Source: JAHFUI01 sp039931615
Lineage (GTDB): Bacteria; Acidobacteriota; Vicinamibacteria; Vicinamibacterales; CAVVIG01
Assembly: GCA_039931615.1 (NCBI GenBank)
Contig: JBDTRR010000026.1
Location: 8,430-72,429 of the forward strand
Direction: 5' to 3'
DNA: 64,000 nucleotides
Under the pieces are notes generated by a model that was not told where the DNA came from, made no database searches, and saw nothing but the letters and a program-made list of their open reading frames with translations. This document shows positions 18,773 through 26,963 of this stretch, piece after piece (positions within the stretch are counted from its first letter, which is position 1; every line of letters begins with the position of its first letter). Both the position numbers and the translations under genes were made by a program.

Positions 18773-21430
18773 ATGACCGGAATGACCTCGAACGAGATCC
18801 GCTCGTCCTTCCTGAAGTATTTCGAGGGCAACGGCCATCGAATCGTCGCCAGCTCCCCACTGATTCCGGCCGACGATCCGACACTGCTCTTCACGAACGC
18901 CGGGATGAACCAGTTCAAGGACACCCTGCTCGGCCGCGAGAGGCGGGAGTACACGCGGGCGACGACGCTGCAGAAGGTCATGCGCGTCAGCGGCAAGCAC
19001 AACGATCTCGACAACGTCGGACCGTCGCACCGCCACCACACCTTCTTCCAGATGCTCGGGAATTTCTCGTTCGGCGACTACTTCAAGCCGGCGGCGATTC
19101 GCTTCGCCTGGGAGCTGCTGACCCAGGTCTGGCAGGTCCCGCCGGACAAGCTGGTGCCGTCCATCTTCAAGGGCGAGCACGGCATTCCCCGGGACGACGA
19201 GGCCTACGAGCTGTGGAAGGAGTACGTGCCGGCCGATCGGATCCTGCAGCTCGGCATGGACGACAACTTCTGGCAGATGGGCGAGACCGGGCCGTGCGGC
19301 CGCTGCTCGGAGATCTACTTCGTCCGCGGCACCGGCAGCGATCCCGAGATCGAAATCTGGAACAACGTCTTCATGGAGTTCGAGCGGAGCGCCGACGGGA
19401 CGCTCACCGCCCTGCCCGCCCCTTCGATTGACACCGGCATGGGCCTGGAGCGCGTCGCGGCGGTGCTGCAAGGCAAGGACTCGAACTACGACACCGACCA
19501 GTTCATGCCGCTGCTGACCCGGCTCGGCGAGATCGCCGAACGCCGCTACCAGGGCACCGACCAGGCCGGCGACGTCGCGATGCGCGTGGTCGCCGACCAT
19601 ACCCGGGCGATGACCTTCCTGATCGGCGACGGCGTCGTGCCGTCCAACGAGTGGCGCGGCTACGTGCTGCGCAAGATCATGCGGCGCGCGATGCGGCACG
19701 GCAAGCATCTCGGCGTCGCTGAACCATTCCTCCATCGACTCGTCGCCGTGCTCGATCGCGAGATGGGCGACGCCTACCCCGAGCTGCGCACCAACCGGGA
19801 AACAATCGAGCGGACGATCCTGGCGGAGGAAAAGCGCTTCGACGCAGTGCTGACCGAGGGCCTGCCCCGGCTCGAAGGAGAGATCAGCAAGGCGCTGGAG
19901 TCGCCCGGCCGAATCCTGCCGGGCGACGCGGCGTTCCGGCTCTATGACACGTTCGGACTGCCCTACGATTTCATCGAGGACACCGCCGCGACCCAGGACG
20001 TCTCAATCGACAAAGCCGGATACGAGCGGGCGATGGCAGGCCAGCGGGGCAAGGCGCGGGCGAAGAGCGCATTCGAAGGCGAAAAGAAGGGCGACGAGTT
20101 CGTGCTGGCCGCCGACGAGGCGCGGCTCCGGACCGTTGGCGATCAGTTCGACGGCTACCGCGGCACCAGGCTCACCGGCGTGGCGGTCGCCAGTCTGTTC
20201 GACGCCCAACGGCAGCCCGCGGAGACGCTTCAGGCTGGCAGCCGCGGCTACGTCGCGCTGACCAGCACCCCCTTCTACCTCGAAGCCGGCGGTCAGGTCT
20301 CCGATGTCGGCCGTATCTACAGCGAAGCGGCCGATGCGTCGGCGGCGGTTGAAGGACTGGTGCGCATCCGCCAGGGTCTGCCGCGGGCGCATCGTGTCCT
20401 GGTCACCCGCGGGACGCTGCGTCTTCGAGACCTCGTGACGGCGGACGTCGACGCCGACGTGCGGAGCTCGACGCGCCGGAATCATACGGCCACGCACCTG
20501 CTCCACGCGGCGCTGCGCCAGGTGCTCGGCAGCCACGTCAAGCAGGCCGGATCGCTGGTCGCGCCGGATCGGCTGCGCTTCGACTTCGCCCACTACCAGG
20601 CGGTCACCCGCGACGAGCAGGATCAGATCGAACGGATCGTCAACGACCGGATCCGCGGGAACACCCCGGTCCAGACCGAGGTTCGATCGACCGAGGAAGC
20701 GATCGCCTCGGGGGCGATGGCGCTGTTCGGCGAGAAGTATGGCGACCGGGTCCGGGTCGTCAGCGTCCCGGGATTCAGCGTGGAACTGTGCGGCGGTACC
20801 CACGTCGACGCCACCGGGGATATCGGCCTTTTCATCATCGTTGCTGAAGGGGGCGTCGCGGCCGGCGTGCGGCGGATCGAGGCCCTGACCGGCGCCGGCG
20901 CCCTGGCATGGGCGCAGCGGCAGCGTGCGGCGCTGGCCCGCGTCATCGGCGCGCTGGAGGTCAACGAGGATCAGGCGGTGGAGACGATCGCGAAGCTGCA
21001 GACCGATGCCAAGCGGCTGGCGCGCGAGGTGACACAGCTCAAGACCAGGGTGGCGATGGGCGGCAGCCAGTCGGCCGGAGACGACACGACCGAGGTCGCC
21101 GGCATCCGCCTGGCCCGACGAAAGGTTGCCGACCTCGACAAGGGCGCGCTGCGTCAGCTGGCCGATTCCCTGAAGACCCGCATCAAGAGCGGGGTCGTCG
21201 TCATCGCCTCGGCCAACGACGGCAAGGTCCAGATCGTCGTCGCCGTCACGCCGGATCTCACGCCGCGGATCAAGGCCGGACAAATCGTCAAGGAGCTCTC
21301 CCCCATCGTCGGCGGCGCCGGCGGCGGCCGGCCGGACTTCGCCGAAGCGGGAGGCAAGGATCCCGGCAGGATTGACGAAATGCTCGAAGCCAGTGCGGCG
21401 GTCATCAGCAGGATGCTGGGAACGACCTGA
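18773..21430 (+). CDS. alaS: Alanyl-tRNA synthetase
   Basis: 885 aa, full length, class II. It charges tRNA-Ala and edits Ser/Gly mischarging. The catalytic core has NEIRSSFLKYFEGNGH, FTNAGMNQFKD, HRHHTFFQMLGNFSFGDYFK and GMGLERVAAVLQG. The editing domain has HTATHLLHAALR (HxxxH) and CGGTHVDATGDIG (CxxxH zinc site). The C-terminal DHHA1 oligomerisation domain ends with GAGGGRPDFAEAGGKD. ATG 18773 and ATG 18782 are both possible, and the second gives the usual MTSNEIR start. Confidence 0.98.
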   Translation: MTGMTSNEIRSSFLKYFEGNGHRIVASSPLIPADDPTLLFTNAGMNQFKDTLLGRERREYTRATTLQKVMRVSGKHNDLDNVGPSHRHHTFFQMLGNFSFGDYFKPAAIRFAWELLTQVWQVPPDKLVPSIFKGEHGIPRDDEAYELWKEYVPADRILQLGMDDNFWQMGETGPCGRCSEIYFVRGTGSDPEIEIWNNVFMEFERSADGTLTALPAPSIDTGMGLERVAAVLQGKDSNYDTDQFMPLLTRLGEIAERRYQGTDQAGDVAMRVVADHTRAMTFLIGDGVVPSNEWRGYVLRKIMRRAMRHGKHLGVAEPFLHRLVAVLDREMGDAYPELRTNRETIERTILAEEKRFDAVLTEGLPRLEGEISKALESPGRILPGDAAFRLYDTFGLPYDFIEDTAATQDVSIDKAGYERAMAGQRGKARAKSAFEGEKKGDEFVLAADEARLRTVGDQFDGYRGTRLTGVAVASLFDAQRQPAETLQAGSRGYVALTSTPFYLEAGGQVSDVGRIYSEAADASAAVEGLVRIRQGLPRAHRVLVTRGTLRLRDLVTADVDADVRSSTRRNHTATHLLHAALRQVLGSHVKQAGSLVAPDRLRFDFAHYQAVTRDEQDQIERIVNDRIRGNTPVQTEVRSTEEAIASGAMALFGEKYGDRVRVVSVPGFSVELCGGTHVDATGDIGLFIIVAEGGVAAGVRRIEALTGAGALAWAQRQRAALARVIGALEVNEDQAVETIAKLQTDAKRLAREVTQLKTRVAMGGSQSAGDDTTEVAGIRLARRKVADLDKGALRQLADSLKTRIKSGVVVIASANDGKVQIVVAVTPDLTPRIKAGQIVKELSPIVGGAGGGRPDFAEAGGKDPGRIDEMLEASAAVISRMLGTT

Positions 21431-21464
21431 ACGCCCCGCCGAAAGCGATGGGCGACAACTTTCA

Positions 21465-21525
21465 GTACGTAGAATCGCTTCGGCCGGATCGATCCGCAGT
21501 CCGACTAAAGTCGGACGCCACGTAC
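21465..21525. repeat. Cloverleaf repeat copy 1
   Basis: The outer arms are GTACGT...ACGTAC. The inner hairpins are a decayed CGCTTCGGCCGGAT segment and an intact GTCCGACTAAAGTCGGAC. It is the weaker member of the tandem pair after alaS. Confidence 0.7.
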
Positions 21526-21546
21526 GATGATGAGCGACTTCTTTCA

Positions 21547-21610
21547 GTACGTGGGATCCGGCTTCAGCCGGATTGATGCGTAGTTCGGCTAAAGCCGGCC
21601 CCCACGTACG
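21547..21610. repeat. Cloverleaf repeat copy 2
   Basis: The outer arms GTACGTGGG and CCCACGTAC pair over 9 bp. Inside are the perfect hairpin ATCCGGC-TTCA-GCCGGAT and a second hairpin TTCGGC-TAAA-GCCGG. The copy is nearly identical to 63791-63855 in its first half. Confidence 0.75.
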
Positions 21611-21671
21611 TGTGGGTGGTCGCATACTTCTGCCCATAAGGCAACCCGTTGCGCCCGGCCAGCTATTCGCG

Positions 21672-21677
21672 TAAGAT
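21672..21677 (+). promoter_or_regulatory. -10-like TAAGAT before the lytic transglycosylase
   Basis: TAAGAT ends 7 nt before GTG 21685, which would make the GTG a leaderless start. The alternative ATG 21676 lies inside this hexamer. Confidence 0.4.
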
Positions 21678-22509
21678 GTTGATAGTGAACGAGATACTGG
21701 CCATAAACGACCGCCGCCAACCGGACGCGGCGACAGGCCTCACCGCCCCGGCCGGGCCGGAACGGCGGCGCGGGCCGGCCGACCGGCGCCGGACTCTGCG
21801 TTATGCGGGGCGTTATGCGGGGATGGGACTGTTCTGCCTCGGGTTGGCGGTTCCTGCCAGCGCCCAGATCTACACCTGGCGCGACGCCAGCGGGCAGCTG
21901 GTGCTGTCCAATCGTCCGAACCATCCCGCCGGCGCGACTCAACACACCTACCTCGTGCCCAAGGCACCCACGGTCCGGGCCACACGAGCCGTCATCGTCT
22001 CGCGCAGCCTGATCTACGACGATCTGATCCTCGAGCACGCGCGGCGGAACGATGTGCGCAACGATCTCGTTCGCGCCGTCGTGCAGGTCGAGTCCGGCTT
22101 CAACCCGCTGGCGCGATCGCCGAAAGGGGCGGCCGGACTGATGCAACTGATGCCCGCAACCGCGCAGCGCTTCGGCGTGAGGAACGTGTTCAATCCGGCG
22201 GACAACATCCGGGCCGGCGTCGCCTACCTGCGGGAACTGCTGGATCGCTACGCAAACAACGAGCAGCTGGCGCTGGCCGCCTACAACGCGGGACCGGGCG
22301 CGGTCGACAAGTACGGGCGGAACGTGCCCCCCTACCGCGAGACGCTGAACTACGTCTCAAGGATCCGGCAGATCGCCCCGCGCACGGTGCCGGTCCAGCC
22401 GCGCCGCGACCGGATCTACCGATCGACCGAGATCGTCGACGGCCGGACCATCCCCAGGTACGGCAATCACAAACCGGCCGACGGTGATCTGGTGGCAGCC
22501 GCCCGATAG
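21676..22509 (+). CDS. Lytic transglycosylase with DUF4124 and SLT domains
   Basis: About 277 aa, exported to the periplasm, where it cleaves peptidoglycan glycan strands. A basic N-terminus precedes the hydrophobic segment MGLFCLGLAVPASAQ. The DUF4124 motif IYTWRDASGQLVLSNRP (about residue 71) is followed by the goose-type/Slt70 domain with catalytic Glu in VVQVESGFNPLARS, then GLMQLMPATAQRFGV, NIRAGVAYLRELLD and ALAAYNAGPGAV. ATG 21676 and GTG 21685 are both possible starts. A TAAGAT -10 at 21672-21677 would favour GTG 21685. Confidence 0.92.
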   Translation: MLIVNEILAINDRRQPDAATGLTAPAGPERRRGPADRRRTLRYAGRYAGMGLFCLGLAVPASAQIYTWRDASGQLVLSNRPNHPAGATQHTYLVPKAPTVRATRAVIVSRSLIYDDLILEHARRNDVRNDLVRAVVQVESGFNPLARSPKGAAGLMQLMPATAQRFGVRNVFNPADNIRAGVAYLRELLDRYANNEQLALAAYNAGPGAVDKYGRNVPPYRETLNYVSRIRQIAPRTVPVQPRRDRIYRSTEIVDGRTIPRYGNHKPADGDLVAAAR

Positions 22510-22520
22510 AGTCTTCCGTT

Positions 22521-22582
22521 GTACGTAGTGTCCGGCTTGAGCCGGACCGTGGGAGGTCCGCCTGAAGGCAGACACTACGTAC
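22521..22582. repeat. Cloverleaf repeat copy 3
   Basis: The perfect 12-bp outer stem GTACGTAGTGTC...GACACTACGTAC encloses two hairpins, TCCGGC-TTGA-GCCGGA and GTCCGCC-TGAA-GGCAGAC (one G-T pair). It lies between the convergent transglycosylase and ABC permease genes, so it could act as a bidirectional terminator. Confidence 0.75.
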
Positions 22583-22597
22583 AAATGAGAAAATGCA

Positions 22598-24346
22598 TCA
22601 GTCCGGGGGCTCGACGGCCGACAGATCGATCCGATCGAAGGCACGGCCGAGCGCCTCGGTCGCCAGCAGCACTTCCACGGCGACGACCGTCAGACACACC
22701 GCGGCAGCCGGGACGGCGGCGGCAACGCCAATCCAGCGGTAGGACACCAGCGCGACGACGGCGCCGGCGAGCGCACCGGGTGCGATGATGGCGACCAGGC
22801 CGATCATGACGGCGCCGAACATGATCAGCCGCTGGCCGGCCGCGTCGAGGCCGCGCGCTCGCTGCGTCCCGGTCGGCACCCAGCCCGGGAGCAGCACGGC
22901 CGCCGCATTGTGCACGAGCAGCTGGGCGCCGATCAGTGCCGGCGCCAGGAGAAACGCCGCGCTGCAGAGCGACAGCCGCCTCGCGATCGGCACGTCCGGA
23001 AATGCCGCCGCCGAGAAGACCGTCCCACACGCCAGAGCGAGCCAGGCGCACAGCGTCAGCAGGGTCAGCGGCCACGACAACTCGCCGCGGATGACCGCCG
23101 CCCCCCGCACCGGCCAGGTCTTCAACGGCTCGAGATGGCGGAGATCGCCGCGCAGATCACTCCGGCTGCCCTGCGGACCGAACAGCGTGAAGGCCGCCGC
23201 CATCGCCAGCGCGGCGAGCGACAGCCCTGCCGCCGGGCCGGCCGCACCCGCGATCGACAGCCCGGCAGTCGCGCCGGCCACGCCGATGGCGATCAGTGGA
23301 ATCAGCAGGAGCAACAGCGCGGCGATCCGCGTGCTGCGCAGCGCTGCCATCCCGTTCCTCCAGAAGAACACGCCCTCGGTCGATCCCGACGGCCGCAGCG
23401 GCCAGTTGATCGCCCGCGCACCGGCGGCAACCGTGGCGCCGCCGGCGACCGGCTGCTCGTCCGGCTGATCGCCGGTCGTCGCGTGAAAGACGCCGTCGCT
23501 GTGCAGGACCCAGAGCAGGGTCGCGATCATGACGAGCAGTGCCCTGGCCATTCCGGCCAGGCGCCCGCCGAAGGTATCGGCAAAGGCCGCCTGAATCAGC
23601 GCCATGAAGGGCCACAACACCACGCGGGGCAGACCGCTTCCGGTCGCCGCCGCGAGGCGCGGCAGCAGATCGGGGAGTGACTCCAGCGGCGTCTCGAGCA
23701 GTGAGCGGACCACCGCCAGACCCACGATGGCGATCGCCGCAGCGACCGCGGCCAGCGGCGCCCACGCGGTCCACCGCGCCCGTCCGCTGGTGGACAGCAG
23801 GCGCGCGCGCACCCGCGTCACACCGGCGAAGTAGAGCCGGAACGTGACGAACACAATCCAGTAGGCGAAGACGCGCAGCAGGCGCGCCCCGATCGACCCG
23901 CCCCCCGGGGCAGCCAGGCCGGGGCTGGTCACGAACGCCAGGATGAAGGCGCCGAACAGACTCTTGAACTGGGACCGCAGCAGACGATGGATCAGGAGCG
24001 CCCGGCGCGTCACCGGCGCCGGCAGGAGAAGATGGATCTCGGCCTCCGACAGGTCGAACAGCGTGCTGCGCATCGGCAGCACCCAGGCAGCGGCGGACGA
24101 TGCCAGCAGGGCCACTCCGCCGGCCGCCAGCATTGTCGCGCTGACCGACCCGGCGAAGGCGTCCGGTGCAGTGCCGCCGCGCCGCCGCGGGCGTGCGGCG
24201 CCGAACTGCCTGACCACGACGAAATACATGTAGGCGGCGCCGGCGAGAGCAAAGATCAGGTAGCGCGGCTCGCGCAGCCGCCGCAGCCGCACCAGCAGCC
24301 GGTTCCTGGTGGCGCACAGAGAAATGTAGAGGCTGGCTCGCAGCAT
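22598..24346 (-). CDS. ABC-2-like exporter permease
   Basis: 582 aa, inner-membrane protein with about 12 hydrophobic segments (for example YLIFALAGAAYMYFVVV near residue 30 and AIAIVGLAVV). The loop SEAEIHLLLPAPVTRRALLIHRLLR is typical of the putative ABC exporter (ABC_export/ABC-2) family. The gene starts at ATG 24346, 10 nt after the stop of the ATPase gene, forming a two-gene exporter. The transported substrate is unknown. The ATPase partner is frameshifted, so the system may be inactive. Confidence 0.75.
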   Translation of the reverse strand: MLRASLYISLCATRNRLLVRLRRLREPRYLIFALAGAAYMYFVVVRQFGAARPRRRGGTAPDAFAGSVSATMLAAGGVALLASSAAAWVLPMRSTLFDLSEAEIHLLLPAPVTRRALLIHRLLRSQFKSLFGAFILAFVTSPGLAAPGGGSIGARLLRVFAYWIVFVTFRLYFAGVTRVRARLLSTSGRARWTAWAPLAAVAAAIAIVGLAVVRSLLETPLESLPDLLPRLAAATGSGLPRVVLWPFMALIQAAFADTFGGRLAGMARALLVMIATLLWVLHSDGVFHATTGDQPDEQPVAGGATVAAGARAINWPLRPSGSTEGVFFWRNGMAALRSTRIAALLLLLIPLIAIGVAGATAGLSIAGAAGPAAGLSLAALAMAAAFTLFGPQGSRSDLRGDLRHLEPLKTWPVRGAAVIRGELSWPLTLLTLCAWLALACGTVFSAAAFPDVPIARRLSLCSAAFLLAPALIGAQLLVHNAAAVLLPGWVPTGTQRARGLDAAGQRLIMFGAVMIGLVAIIAPGALAGAVVALVSYRWIGVAAAVPAAAVCLTVVAVEVLLATEALGRAFDRIDLSAVEPPD

Positions 24347-24356
24347 CGCGCTGGGG

Positions 24357-25098
24357 CTAGTGGCCGGTGACGCGCAGGAAGATCTGTTCGAGGTTCGATC
24401 CGGCACCGGCGAGGTCGGCGCGTGACGCCAGTTCGGCGACGGTGCCGTCGGCGATCTTGCGGCCGCGGTCCATGATGATCACGCGCGTGCAGATCTCCTC
24501 GACCATGTGCAGCAGGTGCGACGACACCAGCACGCAGGCGCCGGCGGTGGCGCGGGCGACGATCGTCTGCCGCATCTTCCGGATCCCGGCCGGGTCGAGG
24601 CCGGTGAGCGGTTCATCGAAAGAGGAGCGTCGAGGCGGTCCGGACCAGGCCGCAGGCGATCACCACCTTCTGCCGCATGCCCCGCGACAGCTCGCCGGGC
24701 AGCGCCTGCTCCCGGCCGGTCAGCTCCAGCTCCTCGATCAGGGTGCGGGCCCGGCTGTCGAAGTCGGGCACGCCGTAGAGGCGCGCCATCAGACCCAGGT
24801 GCTCGGCGACGGTCAGATACTCGAACAGATGCGGTTCGTCGGGCATGAACGCCAGGGCGCGCTTGGCGGCGATCGCGTCGGCGGCGATATCGTGACCGTC
24901 GATGGTGATGCGTCCGGAGGTCGGACGGAGAATGCCGGCAATCGACCGCAGGGTGGTCGTCTTGCCGGCGCCGTTCGGTCCGATCAGCCCGACGATCTCT
25001 CCGGCGGCCAGCGTGAAGGACAGGCGGTCGACGGCGGTGAAGGCCGGCCCCGCCGCGCCGGGATAGGTGCGGGTCAGCTGCTCGACGGTCAGGGCCAC
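24357..25098 (-). pseudogene. ABC transporter ATP-binding protein, frameshifted
   Basis: The first frame (GTG 25098 to 24613) has Walker A GPNGAGKTTT, a Q-loop-like MPDEPHLFEYLTV and signature LSRGMRQKV. Near 24619-24621 an AAA run (TTT on the coding strand) carries one base too many. Removing it continues LLF into DEPLTGLDPAG (Walker B and D-loop), then SSHLLHMVEEICTRVIIMDRGR and the stop at 24357. The restored product is about 246 aa, normal for a CcmA/NatA-type ATPase. It is either a real one-base insertion or an assembly error in a homopolymer. Confidence 0.85.
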
Positions 25099-25112
25099 GA
25101 CGATTCCTATGT

Positions 25113-25134
25113 TAAGATTAGTGGTTCCGGAGGG
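25113..25134 (+). promoter_or_regulatory. rpsT promoter -10 (TAAGAT) and strong Shine-Dalgarno
   Basis: TAAGAT at 25113-25118 is followed by GGAGGG at 25129-25134. The latter is 10 nt before TTG 25145 and fixes that codon as the rpsT start. The 46-nt gap to the ABC ATPase on the other strand is a divergent promoter region. Confidence 0.55.
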
Positions 25135-25144
25135 ACCTAATTAC

Positions 25145-25408
25145 TTGGCTAGTCATGAATCCGCGCTCAAAGCGCACCGTCAGAGCCTGAAACATCGCGA
25201 GCACAATCGTCAGTTCCGGTCGCGGCTGCGCAATGCTCTTCGCAGCATCCGCGCCTCGATCGACGGCGACGACCCGACCGGTGCGAAGGCAGCGTTGCAG
25301 CAGACCATCTCGCTCATCGACAAGATGACGAGCAAGGGGATTATCCACCGCAACGCGGCCGGCCGTTACAAGTCCCGGTTGACGCGCCGGCTCGCCGCCA
25401 GGAGCTGA
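25145..25408 (+). CDS. rpsT: 30S ribosomal protein bS20
   Basis: 87 aa, normal for bS20, a helical protein that binds the 16S 5' domain and h44. The N-terminus LASHESALKAHRQSLKHREHN matches the family start MANxKSAxKRxRQ. Later it has RLRNALRS and DKMTSKGIIHRNAAGRYKSRL. The start is TTG, supported by a GGAGGG ribosome-binding site and by homology, while the longer in-frame version is unlike S20. TTG could limit expression or allow autoregulation, as the E. coli rpsT UUG start does. It converges with holA 6 nt away. Confidence 0.95.
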   Translation: MASHESALKAHRQSLKHREHNRQFRSRLRNALRSIRASIDGDDPTGAKAALQQTISLIDKMTSKGIIHRNAAGRYKSRLTRRLAARS

Positions 25409-25414
25409 GGGTTC

Positions 25415-26386
25415 TCAGCGCGCGCCCGCCCTTTTCACCCCACACAATTCGACCACGAGCCGCTCCAGCAGGATGCGCGGCTCGCCGGCGGATCGTTTCA
25501 GGTCCAGATCTGTACGGAACACCGCGTCGACCGCGGCCGTCAGATCGCGCGGCGCGATGGTCGGAAACTTGGCGCGTACCAGCCAGCCGAGCTGACCCAG
25601 CACCTTTTCGGGCGGGGCGCCGGCTTCGAGCATCAGCGCCAGCTGGCGTAGGGCGTCGGCGGCGTTGCGCTGCTCGATGGCGTTGGTCATCGCCCAATCG
25701 TCCTGCAGTACGGCCGGCCCGGCGATCTCCCGGACATCTTCGACCTTGATGACCGCCTGACCCAGGGCGTAAAGCAGCAGCCGATCGACATCGCCGCGCA
25801 GCCGCTTGATGTCCAGTCCGGCGCGCGCCGCCAGCAGGCGGGCAGCGGCCGGATCGATCGCCGCCCCGGCCGCCGCGATCCGGAGCCGCACCCAGCGCTC
25901 GGCATCCGCCTGATCCTGAATCACGCCGCACTCGACGACCACCGCGCGTTTGGCCAGCAGCTTGTAGAGCCGGCTGCGCCGGTCGAGCGGCGCGCCGGCC
26001 AGGACCAGCACCGTCTGGGCCTCCGGCGCCTCGAGGTACGATTCGAGCTGACCGAGCGCGCGGTTCGCCGCCTCGCTCTCGCGCCGCGGCGTCAGCATCA
26101 CCTCCGCCTGCAGGACCAGGATGACCCGCACCGGCGACATCATCGGCAGCGTCCGCGCCGCGTCGATCAGTGACGCGATGCCGCTCGCCAGCCGATCACC
26201 GTTCGTCATCTCGCCGGCATGGATCCGTTCGACATTGAAGGCGCGCAATCCTTCCTCGACCAGCCCGGCGAACTCCCCGGCCAGCGCCGATTTCTCGACC
26301 TCGTCCTCGCCCTGCAGGAGGTAGACCGGCTGGGGCCGGCCCGACGCGATGTGCTTCAGGACGTTGGCGGGAGACTCGGCAGGCAT
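25415..26386 (-). CDS. holA: DNA polymerase III delta subunit
   Basis: 323 aa clamp-loader subunit that opens the beta sliding clamp. Recognisable parts are QPVYLLQGEDEVEKSALAGEF (about residue 18), VILVLQAEVML and CGVIQDQADAERWVRLRI. The DNA-pol-III-delta middle has LDIKRLRGDVDRLLLYA, followed by the C-terminal collar helices. ATG 26386 was chosen. A longer frame upstream lies within lptE. It follows lptE by 10 nt in the same transcript. Confidence 0.9.
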   Translation of the reverse strand: MPAESPANVLKHIASGRPQPVYLLQGEDEVEKSALAGEFAGLVEEGLRAFNVERIHAGEMTNGDRLASGIASLIDAARTLPMMSPVRVILVLQAEVMLTPRRESEAANRALGQLESYLEAPEAQTVLVLAGAPLDRRSRLYKLLAKRAVVVECGVIQDQADAERWVRLRIAAAGAAIDPAAARLLAARAGLDIKRLRGDVDRLLLYALGQAVIKVEDVREIAGPAVLQDDWAMTNAIEQRNAADALRQLALMLEAGAPPEKVLGQLGWLVRAKFPTIAPRDLTAAVDAVFRTDLDLKRSAGEPRILLERLVVELCGVKRAGAR

Positions 26387-26396
26387 GGTGCGGGAA

Positions 26397-26963
26397 TCAG
26401 AACGCTTCCAGGATCGAGCTGACGATGGTCCGGGCGAAGTCGGTCGCCATCCGATCGAGCGCGTTGGTGTCCTGACCGAAGAAGGCGGCCGGGTCCGCCG
26501 CACTCTGCCCGCTCTGGGCCTCGTACTCCTGGCGGAAGGTCAGGTTCGGGTTCTCCCAGAGCACCTTGCTGGCGCGCACGTCGCGCAGTTCGATGCGCGC
26601 CGTCACCGTCAGCGCGTAGCGGGACGCGATCTGGTCGACCGTGAAGCTGACCGGTGTCAGGACGGCGGACTGCACCTCGCCGGTGAGCAGCGCGTCGACG
26701 CCGCCGCTGTCCGGCAGGATCTTGTACTTGCCGCGGCCGATGAACTCGCCGCGTACCTTCTCGGTCAGGATGGTTTCGAGATTGAACACGGTGGTGCGGT
26801 TGACGAAGGCCGGGATCCCGACCGTCATGATCGTATCGGGCAGAAACGATCCGCGACCGGCCAGGGCATAACCGCAACCGGAGCCACCGAGCACGGCCAA
26901 CAGGATCAGGAAGAGAACGGCCGATCCGCCGCGCCGGAGGTGGCCGGCGCGCGCGCCCCTCAC
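26397..26963 (-). CDS. lptE: LPS assembly lipoprotein LptE
   Basis: 188 aa. LptE plugs the LptD barrel that delivers LPS to the outer leaflet. The signal sequence ends in the lipobox LGGSGC (Cys about residue 30), followed by GYALAGRGSFLPDTIMTVGIPAFVNRT, a LptB-type LptE beginning. GTG 26963 overlaps the leuS stop (GTGA). The leuS-lptE-holA order is widely conserved in diderm bacteria and supports the call. Sequence similarity alone in this family is low. Confidence 0.88.
   Translation of the reverse strand: MRGARAGHLRRGGSAVLFLILLAVLGGSGCGYALAGRGSFLPDTIMTVGIPAFVNRTTVFNLETILTEKVRGEFIGRGKYKILPDSGGVDALLTGEVQSAVLTPVSFTVDQIASRYALTVTARIELRDVRASKVLWENPNLTFRQEYEAQSGQSAADPAAFFGQDTNALDRMATDFARTIVSSILEAF

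Larger units (their letters stand above)
21431..21675. other. Intergenic region with two tandem cloverleaf repeats
   Basis: This 245-nt gap after alaS holds two copies of the dispersed repeat (21465-21525 and 21547-21610) separated by 21 nt, then the promoter of the lytic transglycosylase. It shows no other feature. Confidence 0.7.
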
